This document shows positions 34,737 through 43,674 of a stretch of 64,000 nt of DNA, one piece after another. The stretch is from Chryseobacterium sp. (GTDB lineage Bacteria; Bacteroidota; Bacteroidia; Flavobacteriales; Weeksellaceae): NCBI GenBank assembly GCA_031277615.1, contig JAITMC010000018.1, positions 124,001-188,000 on the forward strand, written 5' to 3'. Made by a program: the position numbers and the translations under genes. The notes under the pieces are model-generated. The model was not told where the DNA came from, ran no database searches, and was given only the letters and a program-made list of their open reading frames with translations. Each line of letters begins with the position of its first letter. Positions within the stretch are counted from its first letter, which is position 1.

Positions 34737-36272
34737 ATGTACAGAGACGGAACAAGAAAAAGCATATGGCAGGAAGAGATCAGGAAATTTTCCGCAGATG
34801 CCGTTTCGGATGAGGTATTTGACGTAGCAGTAATCGGCGGAGGAATAACCGGAGTCTCTACTGCCCTGAAACTTCAGAAATCCGGAAAAAAATGCATTAT
34901 TCTGGAAGCAGCCAATGTCGCTTTCGGTACTACCGGAGGAACAACAGCACATCTTAATGATTTTTTCGACACCACATTTACCCAGGCTATCGATGATTTT
35001 GGAATCGATAATGCCGGATTATTGGCCGGAGCGGGACAGGAAGCCATCAGTATCATTGAGGAGAACATCAGAGCATATGACATCAACTGTGATTTTACCA
35101 GAAAACCGGCTTATCTTTTCGCACTGGATGAGCAGCAGGAACAGCAACTGAAAAAGATTGTGGAAGGCGCTTCGGAAGTGGGGCATGACATGCAGTATGT
35201 CAATGAAATACCTTTTCCCGTTCCTTTCCGGGAAGCAGTTATGATCCCTGATCAGGGGCATTTTCATCCTGTAAAATATGTTCTCGGACTGTGTGATGCA
35301 TTTATCCGCGCAGGTGGTACCATCGTTGAAGACTGCCTCTGTGAAGGACATACGGAGGAAAAAGACGCTGTGGTTTTAAAAACATCGAAAGGGGAAATAA
35401 AAGCGGCTCATGTAGTGTATGCCACCCATATTCCTCCGGGAATTAATATTCTTCATTTCACCAATGCTCCTTACCGCAGCTATGTCATGGCGTTTACCCT
35501 GAAAGATACCTGCTATCCGTGGCAGCTTGGTTATGATCTGTGCGAGCCCTATCATTATTACAGGATTCAGGAAATTAACGGGGAGAATTTACTGATCGCC
35601 GGGGGAGAAGATCATAAAACAGGCCATAGTGAAGATACGGGAGAATGCTTTTCCAGACTCGAAAATTATGTACGGAAATATTTTAATGTGGAAACGGCTA
35701 TGTACAGCTGGTCCAGCCAATATTATGAACCGGCGGACGGGTTGCCTTATATCGGGAAGCTTCCCGGCAGCAAAGGACGGATTTTCACCGCTACGGGATT
35801 CAGAGGAAACGGAATGATTTTCGGAACACTGTCTTCCCAGATTCTGCATGATCTTATCGTGAGCGGAAAGAATAAATATGAAAAACTGTTCAGTCCGGGC
35901 AGAATAAAACCTATAGCCGGATTTACTGATTTTGTCAAAGAAAATGCAGAAGTGGCGTTCGATTTTATCAAAGACAAACTTTTTATGGAAAGAGTGAGTT
36001 CTATGGCAGAAATTAAAGATGGTGAGGCTAAAACCGTCAGATTTGAAGGAGATTCCTATGCCGTATACAAAGAACCCGGAGGGCGGATGCATGTGGTAAA
36101 AAGCACCTGTCCTCATGCCTCATGTGAAGTAAGGTGGAACAGTGCCGAGCTCAGCTGGGACTGCCCATGCCATGGATCCCGGTTCGGAGTGAACGGAAAA
36201 CTGCTTACAGGCCCTTCCGTAAAGAACCTTCGCCATGTCATCCAGACCTGGGATCTGAATCCTGAACTTTAA
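34737..36272 (+). CDS. FAD-dependent oxidoreductase with C-terminal Rieske domain
   Basis: 511 aa. DAO-type FAD fold: AVIGGGITGVSTALKLQ (dinucleotide loop) then a GTTGGTTAHLNDFF stretch. C-terminal Rieske-type [2Fe-2S] domain with TCPHASCEV (Cys-x-His) and WDCPCHGSRFG (Cys-x-x-His). This fusion is known from Bacillus YhfW and relatives; the physiological substrate is unsettled, probably an amine or amino acid. It is part of the stress island and follows the tiny lipoprotein by 25 bp. Confidence 0.9.
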   Translation: MYRDGTRKSIWQEEIRKFSADAVSDEVFDVAVIGGGITGVSTALKLQKSGKKCIILEAANVAFGTTGGTTAHLNDFFDTTFTQAIDDFGIDNAGLLAGAGQEAISIIEENIRAYDINCDFTRKPAYLFALDEQQEQQLKKIVEGASEVGHDMQYVNEIPFPVPFREAVMIPDQGHFHPVKYVLGLCDAFIRAGGTIVEDCLCEGHTEEKDAVVLKTSKGEIKAAHVVYATHIPPGINILHFTNAPYRSYVMAFTLKDTCYPWQLGYDLCEPYHYYRIQEINGENLLIAGGEDHKTGHSEDTGECFSRLENYVRKYFNVETAMYSWSSQYYEPADGLPYIGKLPGSKGRIFTATGFRGNGMIFGTLSSQILHDLIVSGKNKYEKLFSPGRIKPIAGFTDFVKENAEVAFDFIKDKLFMERVSSMAEIKDGEAKTVRFEGDSYAVYKEPGGRMHVVKSTCPHASCEVRWNSAELSWDCPCHGSRFGVNGKLLTGPSVKNLRHVIQTWDLNPEL

Positions 36273-36301
36273 AAATCCTGATATTCTTACCTAAAATCTG
36301 A

Positions 36302-36967
36302 ATGAAAACTATGCATAACAAAAGTTTCTTTTATCGTAACAGTTTAAGCATCGTTTTACTGATCTTAATGATTTCCTGCCTTCTGGGGCAGTTTTTTACC
36401 GGATGGAAAACTGAAAATAAAGAACTGGCTGAACATGGCCGTTCTATGCTTTCTTTAGGTGAATATATTCACAGCGGGCATTTTATTCAGGCCACTTTTG
36501 AAAACTGGGAAAGTGAATTTCTGCAGATGATGCTTTATATCCTGCTCACGGTTTCCTTAAGGCAGAAAGGCTCCAGCGAATCGAAATCCCTGGAAGAAAA
36601 AGAAGACGTGGACCGGGAACCCCAGTCTCATCCTAAAGCGCCATGGCCGGTAAAAAAAGGGGGAATTTGGCTCAGTCTTTATAAACATTCCCTTTCAATA
36701 GCCTTCGGACTGCTGTTTCTGGCAAGCTTTGGAATGCATTTCTATGGAAGCCTGAAAGACTACAACGAAGAGCAACTTTCTAAAAATGAACCGCAGGTTT
36801 CCGCCATGAAGTATATCTCAGAATCCAGATTCTGGTTTGAATCTTTTCAGAACTGGCAAAGCGAATTCTTAGCTGTGGCCGCCATCGTTCTCCTCTCCAT
36901 ATGGCTGCGGGAAAAAGGTTCCCCGGAATCGAAGCCTGTGGATATGGCTCATGATGAGACTCCTTGA
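36302..36967 (+). CDS. DUF6766-type membrane protein with internal duplication
   Basis: 221 aa, probably four membrane helices in two repeated halves: SLSIVLLILMISCLLGQFF and SLSIAFGLLFLASFGMHFY each open a unit. Each unit continues with a charged loop, an F-x-x-(T/S)-F-x-NW-(E/Q)-SEFL motif and an LR-(Q/E)-KGS-(S/P)-ESK end. The signature of DUF6766 is the NW-x-SEFLQ block. The hydrophilic loop after half one is Glu/Asp/Pro-rich. Unknown function, frequent in stress gene sets. The 3' end overlaps the convergent AraC gene by 19 bp. Confidence 0.85.
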   Translation: MKTMHNKSFFYRNSLSIVLLILMISCLLGQFFTGWKTENKELAEHGRSMLSLGEYIHSGHFIQATFENWESEFLQMMLYILLTVSLRQKGSSESKSLEEKEDVDREPQSHPKAPWPVKKGGIWLSLYKHSLSIAFGLLFLASFGMHFYGSLKDYNEEQLSKNEPQVSAMKYISESRFWFESFQNWQSEFLAVAAIVLLSIWLREKGSPESKPVDMAHDETP

Positions 36968-37770
36968 GGATGTTTTTTTACAGCTGGTTTTGATTTCATA
37001 ATCGCCTGATAAGAAGCCGTAAAAGCCGACAGGCTCTGATAGCCTGCTTTATAAGCAATCTGGCTTAATGTATACTGTCCTGTATCCAGCAGCTCTATAC
37101 TTTTCAGGATACGAACCAGCTGAAGGTACTTCTGAAGCGTGATTCCTGTTTCATTTTTAAAAATCCTCTGGAGAGAGCGTACCGACATTTGGGCTTTTTC
37201 AGCCAGAAGATCAGTATCCAGACTGTATCTGAAATTGGAATTGATATGCTCGCAAACAGGAATCAGCCTTAGATCTGAAGGAACGGGAATTTCAAGATAA
37301 GAGCTTTCTTTACAGAAGTTGGGGAGACTTTTTAAAATAGCTTTGAAAAACAGATCCTGTTCTTCATCCTCCGTCAGCAACTGGTTCCATTTTGAGGCAT
37401 ACAGAAGCATTTCCTTCAGAACCGGAGGAACCGGAAAAACATGAACATGCCGGTAAAAATCTTCGTTGAAAACAGACCTGAACAAAAATACCATCAGGTT
37501 CACAGTCTGAGCCTCCGAACTAATCCTGTGGGCTTTTCCCGAGGGAACCCAGATCACATGATGCTGAGGAACCAGGTAAATTTTCTGATCGATATGAAAA
37601 TACTGATATCCTTCTTCCACAAATGTGAGCTGTGCTCTATGATGGGTGTGATCATAATCATCATGCTTCCAGTTCTTTTCACACCACACATAGGCTTCTT
37701 TCTCAATGGTATCTACAAACCGGCTTTGAGCATGTTCCTTTAAACCACATTTTAGGTTGTCGTTCTGCAT
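36949..37770 (-). CDS. AraC family regulator
   Basis: 273 aa. N-terminal cupin-type ligand domain (HHRAQLTFVEEGYQYFHIDQ ... WVPSGKAHRI) and a C-terminal pair of helix-turn-helix motifs (SVRSLQRIFKNETGITLQ, then TLSQIAYKAGYQSLSAFTASY). Its cupin region suggests a small-molecule inducer. It is divergent from the secreted flavodoxin-RidA fusion gene (65 bp between starts) and is the obvious regulator of it. Confidence 0.92.
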   Translation of the reverse strand: MQNDNLKCGLKEHAQSRFVDTIEKEAYVWCEKNWKHDDYDHTHHRAQLTFVEEGYQYFHIDQKIYLVPQHHVIWVPSGKAHRISSEAQTVNLMVFLFRSVFNEDFYRHVHVFPVPPVLKEMLLYASKWNQLLTEDEEQDLFFKAILKSLPNFCKESSYLEIPVPSDLRLIPVCEHINSNFRYSLDTDLLAEKAQMSVRSLQRIFKNETGITLQKYLQLVRILKSIELLDTGQYTLSQIAYKAGYQSLSAFTASYQAIMKSKPAVKKHPQGVSS

Positions 37771-37835
37771 AGATTTTTTGGCAAATTTAATAAAAACGAC
37801 AGTATTAATTTTGTACCATCAATATATTATTTAAA

Positions 37836-38975
37836 ATGAAAAAACTAAGTACGCTTTTTGTATTCATTCTATTACTAAAAATCACCACCATCATGGCACA
37901 GGAACAAAAAGCCAGAATACTGGTTCTCATCCATTCGGATAACGGAGGAACATATGAACTGGCAAAAGAAATAGCATCCGGAATAGAAAGCAGCGGAAGT
38001 GCTTCAGCAATCATCAAACAGGTGAAAGAATCTCCCAATGCAAAATTGAAAAACATCCCTGTAGCGGCAGTAGACGAATTGCCTTCTTATGACGGAATTG
38101 TTTTCGGGTCTCCCGTTTATTTCGGAAATATAAGTACAGGAATGAGCGAATTCCTTTCTAAAACCGTAAACCTGTGGACGAATCATGCTCTTGAAGGAAT
38201 GCCGGCCGCTGTGTTCATGTCAGCCGGCAGTGGAGCCGGAAAAGAACTGGCTTTACAGGCTTTCTGGAACAGTCTTGCCGTTCACGGAATGGTGCTGGTG
38301 TCCAACGGAATCAGAGGCTATGAAAATATGAATAAAACCATTCCGCAAGGCAACAGCGTACTCGGGATTACCAGTATGGCTTCTCTGAAAGACGTGGAAA
38401 GACCGACTAAAGATGAACGTATTCTTGCAGAATTGCAGGGCAGAAATTTTGCTAAAACAGCTTTGGCATTAAAAGGAACTTTTACTAAAAAAGCAACAGC
38501 AGCAATACCGGTTTCTGATGATATCAATTCTATTTTGAAGCAAAAAAACATTACCCTTCCACAGGTGCCCAAACCAGCCGGAAACTATAAGCCATTTGTA
38601 CGCTCGGGTAACCTCATATTCATCAATCAGGTGGCATTGAAGGACGGAAAAATCCTTTATCCGGGCAAATTAGGTGTAGAAGTTAATGAACAGCAGGTAA
38701 AAGAAGCCACTAAAGCCACAATGCTCAATGTAATAGCCGTATTGAAAGAAGCGGTAGGCGGTGATCTGAACAAAGTAAAACAATGCGTTCAGCTAACCGG
38801 AATTTTCAATACCAAAGACGATTATACAAAGCATGCTGATCTTATGAATGCCGCTTCTGATCTTACCGTTGAGGTATTCGGGGAAAAAGGGAAACATGCG
38901 AGAGCTACTTTGGGAGCCTCTTCCATTCCTGTAAACTCATCCGTAGAGATCCAGGCAGTTTTTGAAGTGGAATAG
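37836..38975 (+). CDS. Exported flavodoxin/WrbA-like + RidA fusion
   Basis: 379 aa. Signal peptide (ending TTIMAQ). First domain (about 27-215) is a WrbA/NAD(P)H:quinone oxidoreductase flavodoxin fold: LVLIHSDNGGTYELAKEI as FMN phosphate loop and FGSPVYFGNISTGMSEFL. Second domain (about 245-379) is YjgF/RidA: IFINQVALKDG, VKQCVQLTGIFNTKDDY and HARATLGASSIPVNSSVEI with the conserved Arg. RidA deaminates reactive enamines or imines. The signal peptide places an FMN-type protein outside the cytosol, which is unusual. Divergent from an AraC regulator and closed by a terminator. Confidence 0.85.
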   Translation: MKKLSTLFVFILLLKITTIMAQEQKARILVLIHSDNGGTYELAKEIASGIESSGSASAIIKQVKESPNAKLKNIPVAAVDELPSYDGIVFGSPVYFGNISTGMSEFLSKTVNLWTNHALEGMPAAVFMSAGSGAGKELALQAFWNSLAVHGMVLVSNGIRGYENMNKTIPQGNSVLGITSMASLKDVERPTKDERILAELQGRNFAKTALALKGTFTKKATAAIPVSDDINSILKQKNITLPQVPKPAGNYKPFVRSGNLIFINQVALKDGKILYPGKLGVEVNEQQVKEATKATMLNVIAVLKEAVGGDLNKVKQCVQLTGIFNTKDDYTKHADLMNAASDLTVEVFGEKGKHARATLGASSIPVNSSVEIQAVFEVE

Positions 38976-38997
38976 ATCTTCCTGAACAGTACTATTT

Positions 38998-39046
38998 AAT
39001 CTGCATTTGGATAGAGGCTGCTCCTCATCTAGTTGCAGATTTTTTG
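38998..39046 (+). terminator. Terminator of flavodoxin-RidA gene
   Basis: AATCTGCA / TGCAGATT outer stem with an inner GAGG / CCTC stem, followed by TTTTTGTTTTT. Confidence 0.88.
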
Positions 39047-39076
39047 TTTTTAACCTAACAGTTTTCAAAAGCCTGT

Positions 39077-39337
39077 TAAAATGATTTCGACAGAGTCCCA
39101 AAGGGACGATTTAACCGAGAATCGGATATAATCCGATTACTAATAATCCGATTACCAAAATTTTCAGGTTCCAAAGGTTCATATTTCATTGATGTTATGA
39201 TATTTTTCTCACGCAGATTCCGCAGATCTTAAGTTATACCAATAAAAATCTTTGATTTTTAAGCTTAAGTGATCTCTGTTTTCAAAGTAATTCAACTTAA
39301 AAATTCCTAAAGTCCGGAAACTTTTGCGCCTCATTGA
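39077..39337. repeat. Intergenic 261-bp repeat, copy 1
   Basis: Differs from copy 2 (39459-39720) at about seven positions including small indels. Contains three small palindromes (GTCCCAAAGGGAC, AATCGGAT-ATA-ATCCGATT, AAAAATC-TTT-GATTTTT) and CACGCAGATTCCGCAGAT. No coding sequence. Confidence 0.9.
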
Positions 39338-39458
39338 ATCTGTGATTTATGGCTAAAAGCGTCTTTTCATTTCCCACAAATTCCGCTGATGCTTGTGAAT
39401 ATTTTTTCTCGCGCAGATTTCGCTGATGGCGCAGATCTTTGTTTGAAAAATCTGACAA
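39338..39458. other. Spacer between the repeat copies
   Basis: About 120 bp, with CGCGCAGATTTCGCTGATGG, another member of the CGCAGATT family. It shows no gene. Confidence 0.6.
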
Positions 39459-39720
39459 TAAAATGATTCCGACAGAGTCCCAAAGGGACGATTTAACCGA
39501 GAATCGGATATAATCCGATTACTAATAATCCGATTACCAAAATTATCAGGTTCCAAAGGTTCATATTTCATTGATGTTATGATATTTTTCTCACGCAGAT
39601 TCTGCAGATCTTAAGTTATACCAATAAAAATCTTTGATTTTTAAGCTTAAGTGATCTCTGTTTTCAAAGTAATTCACTTAAAAATCCCTAAAGTGTCCGG
39701 AAACTTTTGCACCTCATTGA
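39459..39720. repeat. Intergenic 262-bp repeat, copy 2
   Basis: Near-identical to copy 1, in direct orientation, 382-383 bp downstream. It ends 18 bp from the stop of the MocR gene. Confidence 0.9.
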
Positions 39721-39737
39721 TACTCAACGAAGGTAAA

Positions 39738-41225
39738 TCACATCAGTGCTTTTGCATGCTGAGACAGAATTTCCATACTCCGTGTCATCTCTTCAGCATT
39801 AAGGCTTCCAAAACCGATTCTCATTGCCGTAAGATCTTTGTTCTGATAGAGCAGTGTTTTAGGAATAAAAAGATTATCCTTTGCACAATTCCGGCTCAGC
39901 TGCATCAGGTTGAAGGGAATTTTCCACTCCATCCAGAAGGCAAGTCCTCCGGAAGGTTTCTGGAAGGTGATAAGTTCTCCCAGATGTTCATGAATCAGCA
40001 CTTCAAAATAATCTCTTCTTTCCTGATATACTTTTAAAGACTTTTTTAGGTAGCGGTGTATTTCGCCTTCCTCGATCATTTCTCCTAAAGCACGTTCCAT
40101 CAGGATATCTCCCTGACGGTCTATAATACCCAGGTATTTCCGCATTTCCGCCATTAGATTTTCCGGGGCAACAATAAACCCGGTCCGAAATCCCGGAGCC
40201 AGAGATCTTCCGAAAGAACCGATATAGATCACCATGCCGTTTGTATCTGCACTGGCAAGTGGAAGGATAGGACTTTTATCATAATGGAATTCATAATCAT
40301 AGTCATCTTCAAGAATAATAAAGCCATATTCATTAGCCAGCTCCAGCAGTTCCAATCGCCGCTGTGCACTCAGAGCAACCGTTGTAGGGTAGTGGTGGTG
40401 CGGGGTGAGATAAAGCATCCGTATACGCTGTTTTTTACAGGCTTCCTTTACACTTTCTACGATAATTCCCTCATCATCTATCGGAAGTGAAACGATATGG
40501 ACTCCTGATTTCTGGAAAATCATATTCACCGAGAAATAACTCAAAGCTCCTATCAGTACTGTATCTCCTTCGGAAAGCAGCAGTTGGGAAACAATATAGA
40601 TACTCATTTCGGTGCTTCTGGTAATGAGCAGATTATTTTTAGAGATCGGTAGACCCCGTGACAGGTTCAGGTAATGGGATAAATGCTGTTTAAAAAATTC
40701 ACTTCCGTCGTGGTTGTAATGTCCGAGCATTTTCTGGTTGGATTTCCGTTTTAGAATAGAACTGTAGAATCTTGAATGTTGCCCGATCTGAGTCAGCCGG
40801 ATGTCCGGAACTCCATCATTCAATATATATTCACAGTCTGAATGTTCAAACGGATTATCTAAAATATTCGAGGTTTTAAAAGAAAACCCTGTCTTTTCGG
40901 GATAATTTCGGAGGCTGTTCTTCTCAAAATCTTTAACGCTTACCGGTTTTTCCTGATGTTCACCGATAATGAAAGTTCCTTTATTCGGCAGGCTTTCTAC
41001 CCATCCCTGTGCGGAAAGTTCATCATAAACAGCTACAGCGGTATTCCGGTGAATGTCCAGAATCTCACTGAAGAGCCTGGTTCCGGGAAGCTTGGTTCCA
41101 ATAGGAAGAAAACCTCTCTGTATGGCATTGATCAGCTGACCTGCAACCTGAAGATAAATCGAGGTCTCTGAATTTCTGTCAATTTCTATAAAACTTTGGT
41201 AAGGAATCTTAACCGGACTATCCAT
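39738..41225 (-). CDS. MocR-type regulator (PdxR-like), copy 2
   Basis: 495 aa. GntR helix-turn-helix (about 20-90): YLQVAGQLINAIQRGFLPIG and IHRNTAVAVYDELSAQG. Then a fold-type I aminotransferase-like domain with ITRSTEMSIYIVSQLL, a DDYDYEFHYD segment and YIGSFGRSLAPGFRTGFI, where the usual PLP-Schiff-base Lys position reads Arg or nearby. The plan matches the PdxR/MocR family. Divergent from the biotin operon with only 65 bp between starts, so it is the best candidate regulator of biotin genes here; PdxR-type control of PLP genes is the alternative. Confidence 0.88.
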   Translation of the reverse strand: MDSPVKIPYQSFIEIDRNSETSIYLQVAGQLINAIQRGFLPIGTKLPGTRLFSEILDIHRNTAVAVYDELSAQGWVESLPNKGTFIIGEHQEKPVSVKDFEKNSLRNYPEKTGFSFKTSNILDNPFEHSDCEYILNDGVPDIRLTQIGQHSRFYSSILKRKSNQKMLGHYNHDGSEFFKQHLSHYLNLSRGLPISKNNLLITRSTEMSIYIVSQLLLSEGDTVLIGALSYFSVNMIFQKSGVHIVSLPIDDEGIIVESVKEACKKQRIRMLYLTPHHHYPTTVALSAQRRLELLELANEYGFIILEDDYDYEFHYDKSPILPLASADTNGMVIYIGSFGRSLAPGFRTGFIVAPENLMAEMRKYLGIIDRQGDILMERALGEMIEEGEIHRYLKKSLKVYQERRDYFEVLIHEHLGELITFQKPSGGLAFWMEWKIPFNLMQLSRNCAKDNLFIPKTLLYQNKDLTAMRIGFGSLNAEEMTRSMEILSQHAKALM

Positions 41226-41231
41226 AATATT

Positions 41232-41273
41232 AAAACTGGTACCTTTTGATGGTCCGGCAATATACTAATTTTG
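41232..41273 (+). promoter_or_regulatory. Biotin operon promoter with candidate MocR operator
   Basis: AAAACTGGTAC (41232-41242), 23-bp gap, TAATTTTG (41266-41273). Word, gap and -7 box equal those of the EamA promoter (23592-23633). A TGGTCC half-repeat lies at 41250. Confidence 0.65.
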
Positions 41274-41290
41274 GCTCAAAATAAAAATCT

Positions 41291-41914
41291 ATGGAATTTC
41301 ACCATTTGCTTGAAAAGATTGTACAGGATAGCAGAACACATGCCAGATGGCTTAATACCCTTTCTTTTATGGAAAATGCAGGAGCCCGGAAGATATCAAA
41401 ATGTGAACATCCTGTTTCCGTAAGCCTCATTCAGCTGAAGCATGCTGCCGAAGAACACCGTCATGCCTATTACCTGAAAAAACAGATCGGTAAGATTGAT
41501 CCGGAATACTGTAAAGCCTATGAAGACAAAGACCTGCTTGCTGCCACGGCTACCAGACAATACCTGCATTCACTGGATATCAAAGCCTGCAGATATCTCC
41601 AAAAGGTATTCACGCTGACCCGGGAGGAGCTGAAATATGCAGCTTATCTTTTCGTTACTTACGCTATTGAGGTAAGGGCTGATGAACTTTATCCCGTTTA
41701 TCAGGATATTCTTACCAAAGAAGCTTCAAGAATTATGGTGAAATCAATTATTCTGGAGGAAGAAGGGCACCTTGAAGAAATGATCAGTCAGTTGAACGAC
41801 TTTTCTGAAGACTGGAACATCCATGCAGAACATATTCTTTCCATGGAAAGAAACCTTTATACGATATGGATGAATGCGATAGAGAAAGAAGTACTAAAGG
41901 TAAACTATGCTTAA
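41291..41914 (+). CDS. Ferritin-fold diiron protein heading the biotin operon
   Basis: 207 aa, four-helix bundle. All six carboxylate/His ligands of a diiron site can be placed: Glu28 (MENAGARK), Glu55-x-x-His58 (AEEHRHAYYL), Glu127 (YAIEVRADE) and Glu157-x-x-His160 (EEEGHLEEM). No known gene name. It overlaps bioF by 8 bp and is the first gene of the biotin operon, where a pimelate-forming enzyme (bioC/bioH/bioI/bioW) is often found; none is seen here. A diiron oxygenase making pimeloyl from a fatty acyl chain is an attractive but unproven idea. Other possibilities: an iron or oxidant protective role. Confidence 0.75.
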   Translation: MEFHHLLEKIVQDSRTHARWLNTLSFMENAGARKISKCEHPVSVSLIQLKHAAEEHRHAYYLKKQIGKIDPEYCKAYEDKDLLAATATRQYLHSLDIKACRYLQKVFTLTREELKYAAYLFVTYAIEVRADELYPVYQDILTKEASRIMVKSIILEEEGHLEEMISQLNDFSEDWNIHAEHILSMERNLYTIWMNAIEKEVLKVNYA

Positions 41915-43007
41915 AAAACTTCAGGAAAGCCTTGATAAAAGAAAGGCATCCGGAATACTGAGAACACTGCAGCCGAGAATTGGAGGAGCCGATTTTTACT
42001 CCAATGATTATTTGGGATTGGCAGGAAATACGGAACTTCAGACCAGACTTTTAACACAGGTTATAGAAAAACCGGACCTTCTGTCGGGGAGTACAGGCTC
42101 AAGACTGATCAGTGGAAACAGCAATACGGTGTCGGAAACAGAAAAGTATATTGCCAAAGAGCATCAGTATCCGGACGCTTTATTATTTTCTTCAGGTTAT
42201 AATGCCAATTTAGCCTTGTTTTCTGCTCTCCCGGACCGTCATGATGCCATTATTGCTGATGAACAGATTCACCGTTCCGTTCATGATGCGTGTAAAATGT
42301 CTCATGCTAAAAAATTGAAATTCAGGCATAATGATCTGAACCACCTGGAAGGCATTCTGAAAAGACAGACCGGAAATTGCTTTATAGCTGCAGAAAGTCT
42401 GTATTCTATGGAGGGCGATCTTGCTCCGCTTCCGGAACTGGCTGAGCTGGCTGAAAAGTATGGGGCTTTCTTGATTATTGATGAAGCACATGCTTTCGGA
42501 GTTTTAGGCTATGGTTTGGTGCAGACCTACGGATTGCAGAAAAAGGTGGCAGTTACTGTAATCACGTATGGAAAAGCGCTGGGGGCTCACGGTGCGGCGG
42601 TTTTGTGTAATGATACCGTAAAATCTTATTTGGTCAATTTTGCATCACCGTTTATCTACAGCACTGCTGTTCAGGACTTCCAATGGATGGCTGTAAAAGA
42701 AGGCTATGAATTTGTAAAGGAAAATCCTCAGTTGGAGAAAAAGCTTCGGGAGAATATACAACAGTTCCGGAGACAGCAAATACCAACACCTTCTTCTGAA
42801 AAAAGCCCGGTGCAGGCCATTCTGATTCCGGATAATGAACGGTTAAAAACACTTCAGAACACTTTATCTATGAATGGTTTTTTAACCTATGCAGTATACA
42901 GTCCAACAGTAAAAACAGGCACAGAAAGACTAAGGTTATGCCTTCACAGCTTCAATACAGAAGAGGAAATTATAAAGCTAACGCAGATCATTAAACCATT
43001 TATTTAA
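41907..43007 (+). CDS. bioF: 8-amino-7-oxononanoate synthase
   Basis: 366 aa, somewhat short for BioF. Alpha-oxoamine synthase fold with DFYSNDYLGLA, GSTGSRLISGN, SGYNANLALFSAL, DEAHAFGVLG and the PLP lysine in ITYGKALGAHGAAVL. It condenses pimeloyl-CoA or -ACP with alanine. The start overlaps the upstream diiron gene by 8 bp, indicating translational coupling. Cytosolic. Confidence 0.95.
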   Translation: MLKKLQESLDKRKASGILRTLQPRIGGADFYSNDYLGLAGNTELQTRLLTQVIEKPDLLSGSTGSRLISGNSNTVSETEKYIAKEHQYPDALLFSSGYNANLALFSALPDRHDAIIADEQIHRSVHDACKMSHAKKLKFRHNDLNHLEGILKRQTGNCFIAAESLYSMEGDLAPLPELAELAEKYGAFLIIDEAHAFGVLGYGLVQTYGLQKKVAVTVITYGKALGAHGAAVLCNDTVKSYLVNFASPFIYSTAVQDFQWMAVKEGYEFVKENPQLEKKLRENIQQFRRQQIPTPSSEKSPVQAILIPDNERLKTLQNTLSMNGFLTYAVYSPTVKTGTERLRLCLHSFNTEEEIIKLTQIIKPFI

Positions 43008-43062
43008 AACAAAAAAAGAGAAGCTCCTGTTACGAAGGTAATCTGGCTTTTCAACCATCAAT

Positions 43063-43674
43063 ATGAAACTATTCATCACCGGAATCGGAACGGAAGTCGG
43101 GAAAACTATATGTTCCGCTGTTCTTACCCAATATTTTAAAGCAGATTACTGGAAACCCGTTCAGTCGGGGGACCTGGATTTTACAGACAGCCATAAAATA
43201 GCCGCATGGACAGATGTTAAAGTCTGCCATCCTGAAACCCACCGTCTGAAACTTGCTGCATCTCCCCATCAGTCGGCACGGGAAGAAAATGTACGGATCA
43301 GCCTTAATGATTTCCGATTGCCCGAAACAGAACGTCACCTTATCGTGGAAGGTGCCGGAGGAATGATGGTTCCTCTTTCAGACAAAATCATGATGATCGA
43401 CCTGATTGAGAAACTGGATATTCCTGTGGCATTGGTCATCCGGAATTATCTGGGCTGCATCAATCACAGCTTATTGTCTCTGATGGCCCTTCAACAGAAA
43501 AAAATACAGCTGGAATATCTGGTCTTCAATGGAGATTTTCCTCCTGATACGGAAAGAGTAATCTCCGGATTTGTGACAGAGAAAACCCGCATCATCCGGA
43601 TTCCTGAAATGAATCAACCCGACAAAGACAGCATCAGCGCTGCCGCAGAACAACTTTTAAAAACAAATTTATGA
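43063..43674 (+). CDS. bioD: Dethiobiotin synthetase
   Basis: 203 aa. P-loop near the N-terminus, [15 protein letters not shown], and [21 protein letters not shown] is the catalytic glycine loop. Closes the ureido ring of DAPA with CO2 and ATP. A 55-bp gap from bioF; the ATGA overlap with bioB shows coupling. Confidence 0.95.
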   Translation: MKLFITGIGTEVGKTICSAVLTQYFKADYWKPVQSGDLDFTDSHKIAAWTDVKVCHPETHRLKLAASPHQSAREENVRISLNDFRLPETERHLIVEGAGGMMVPLSDKIMMIDLIEKLDIPVALVIRNYLGCINHSLLSLMALQQKKIQLEYLVFNGDFPPDTERVISGFVTEKTRIIRIPEMNQPDKDSISAAAEQLLKTNL

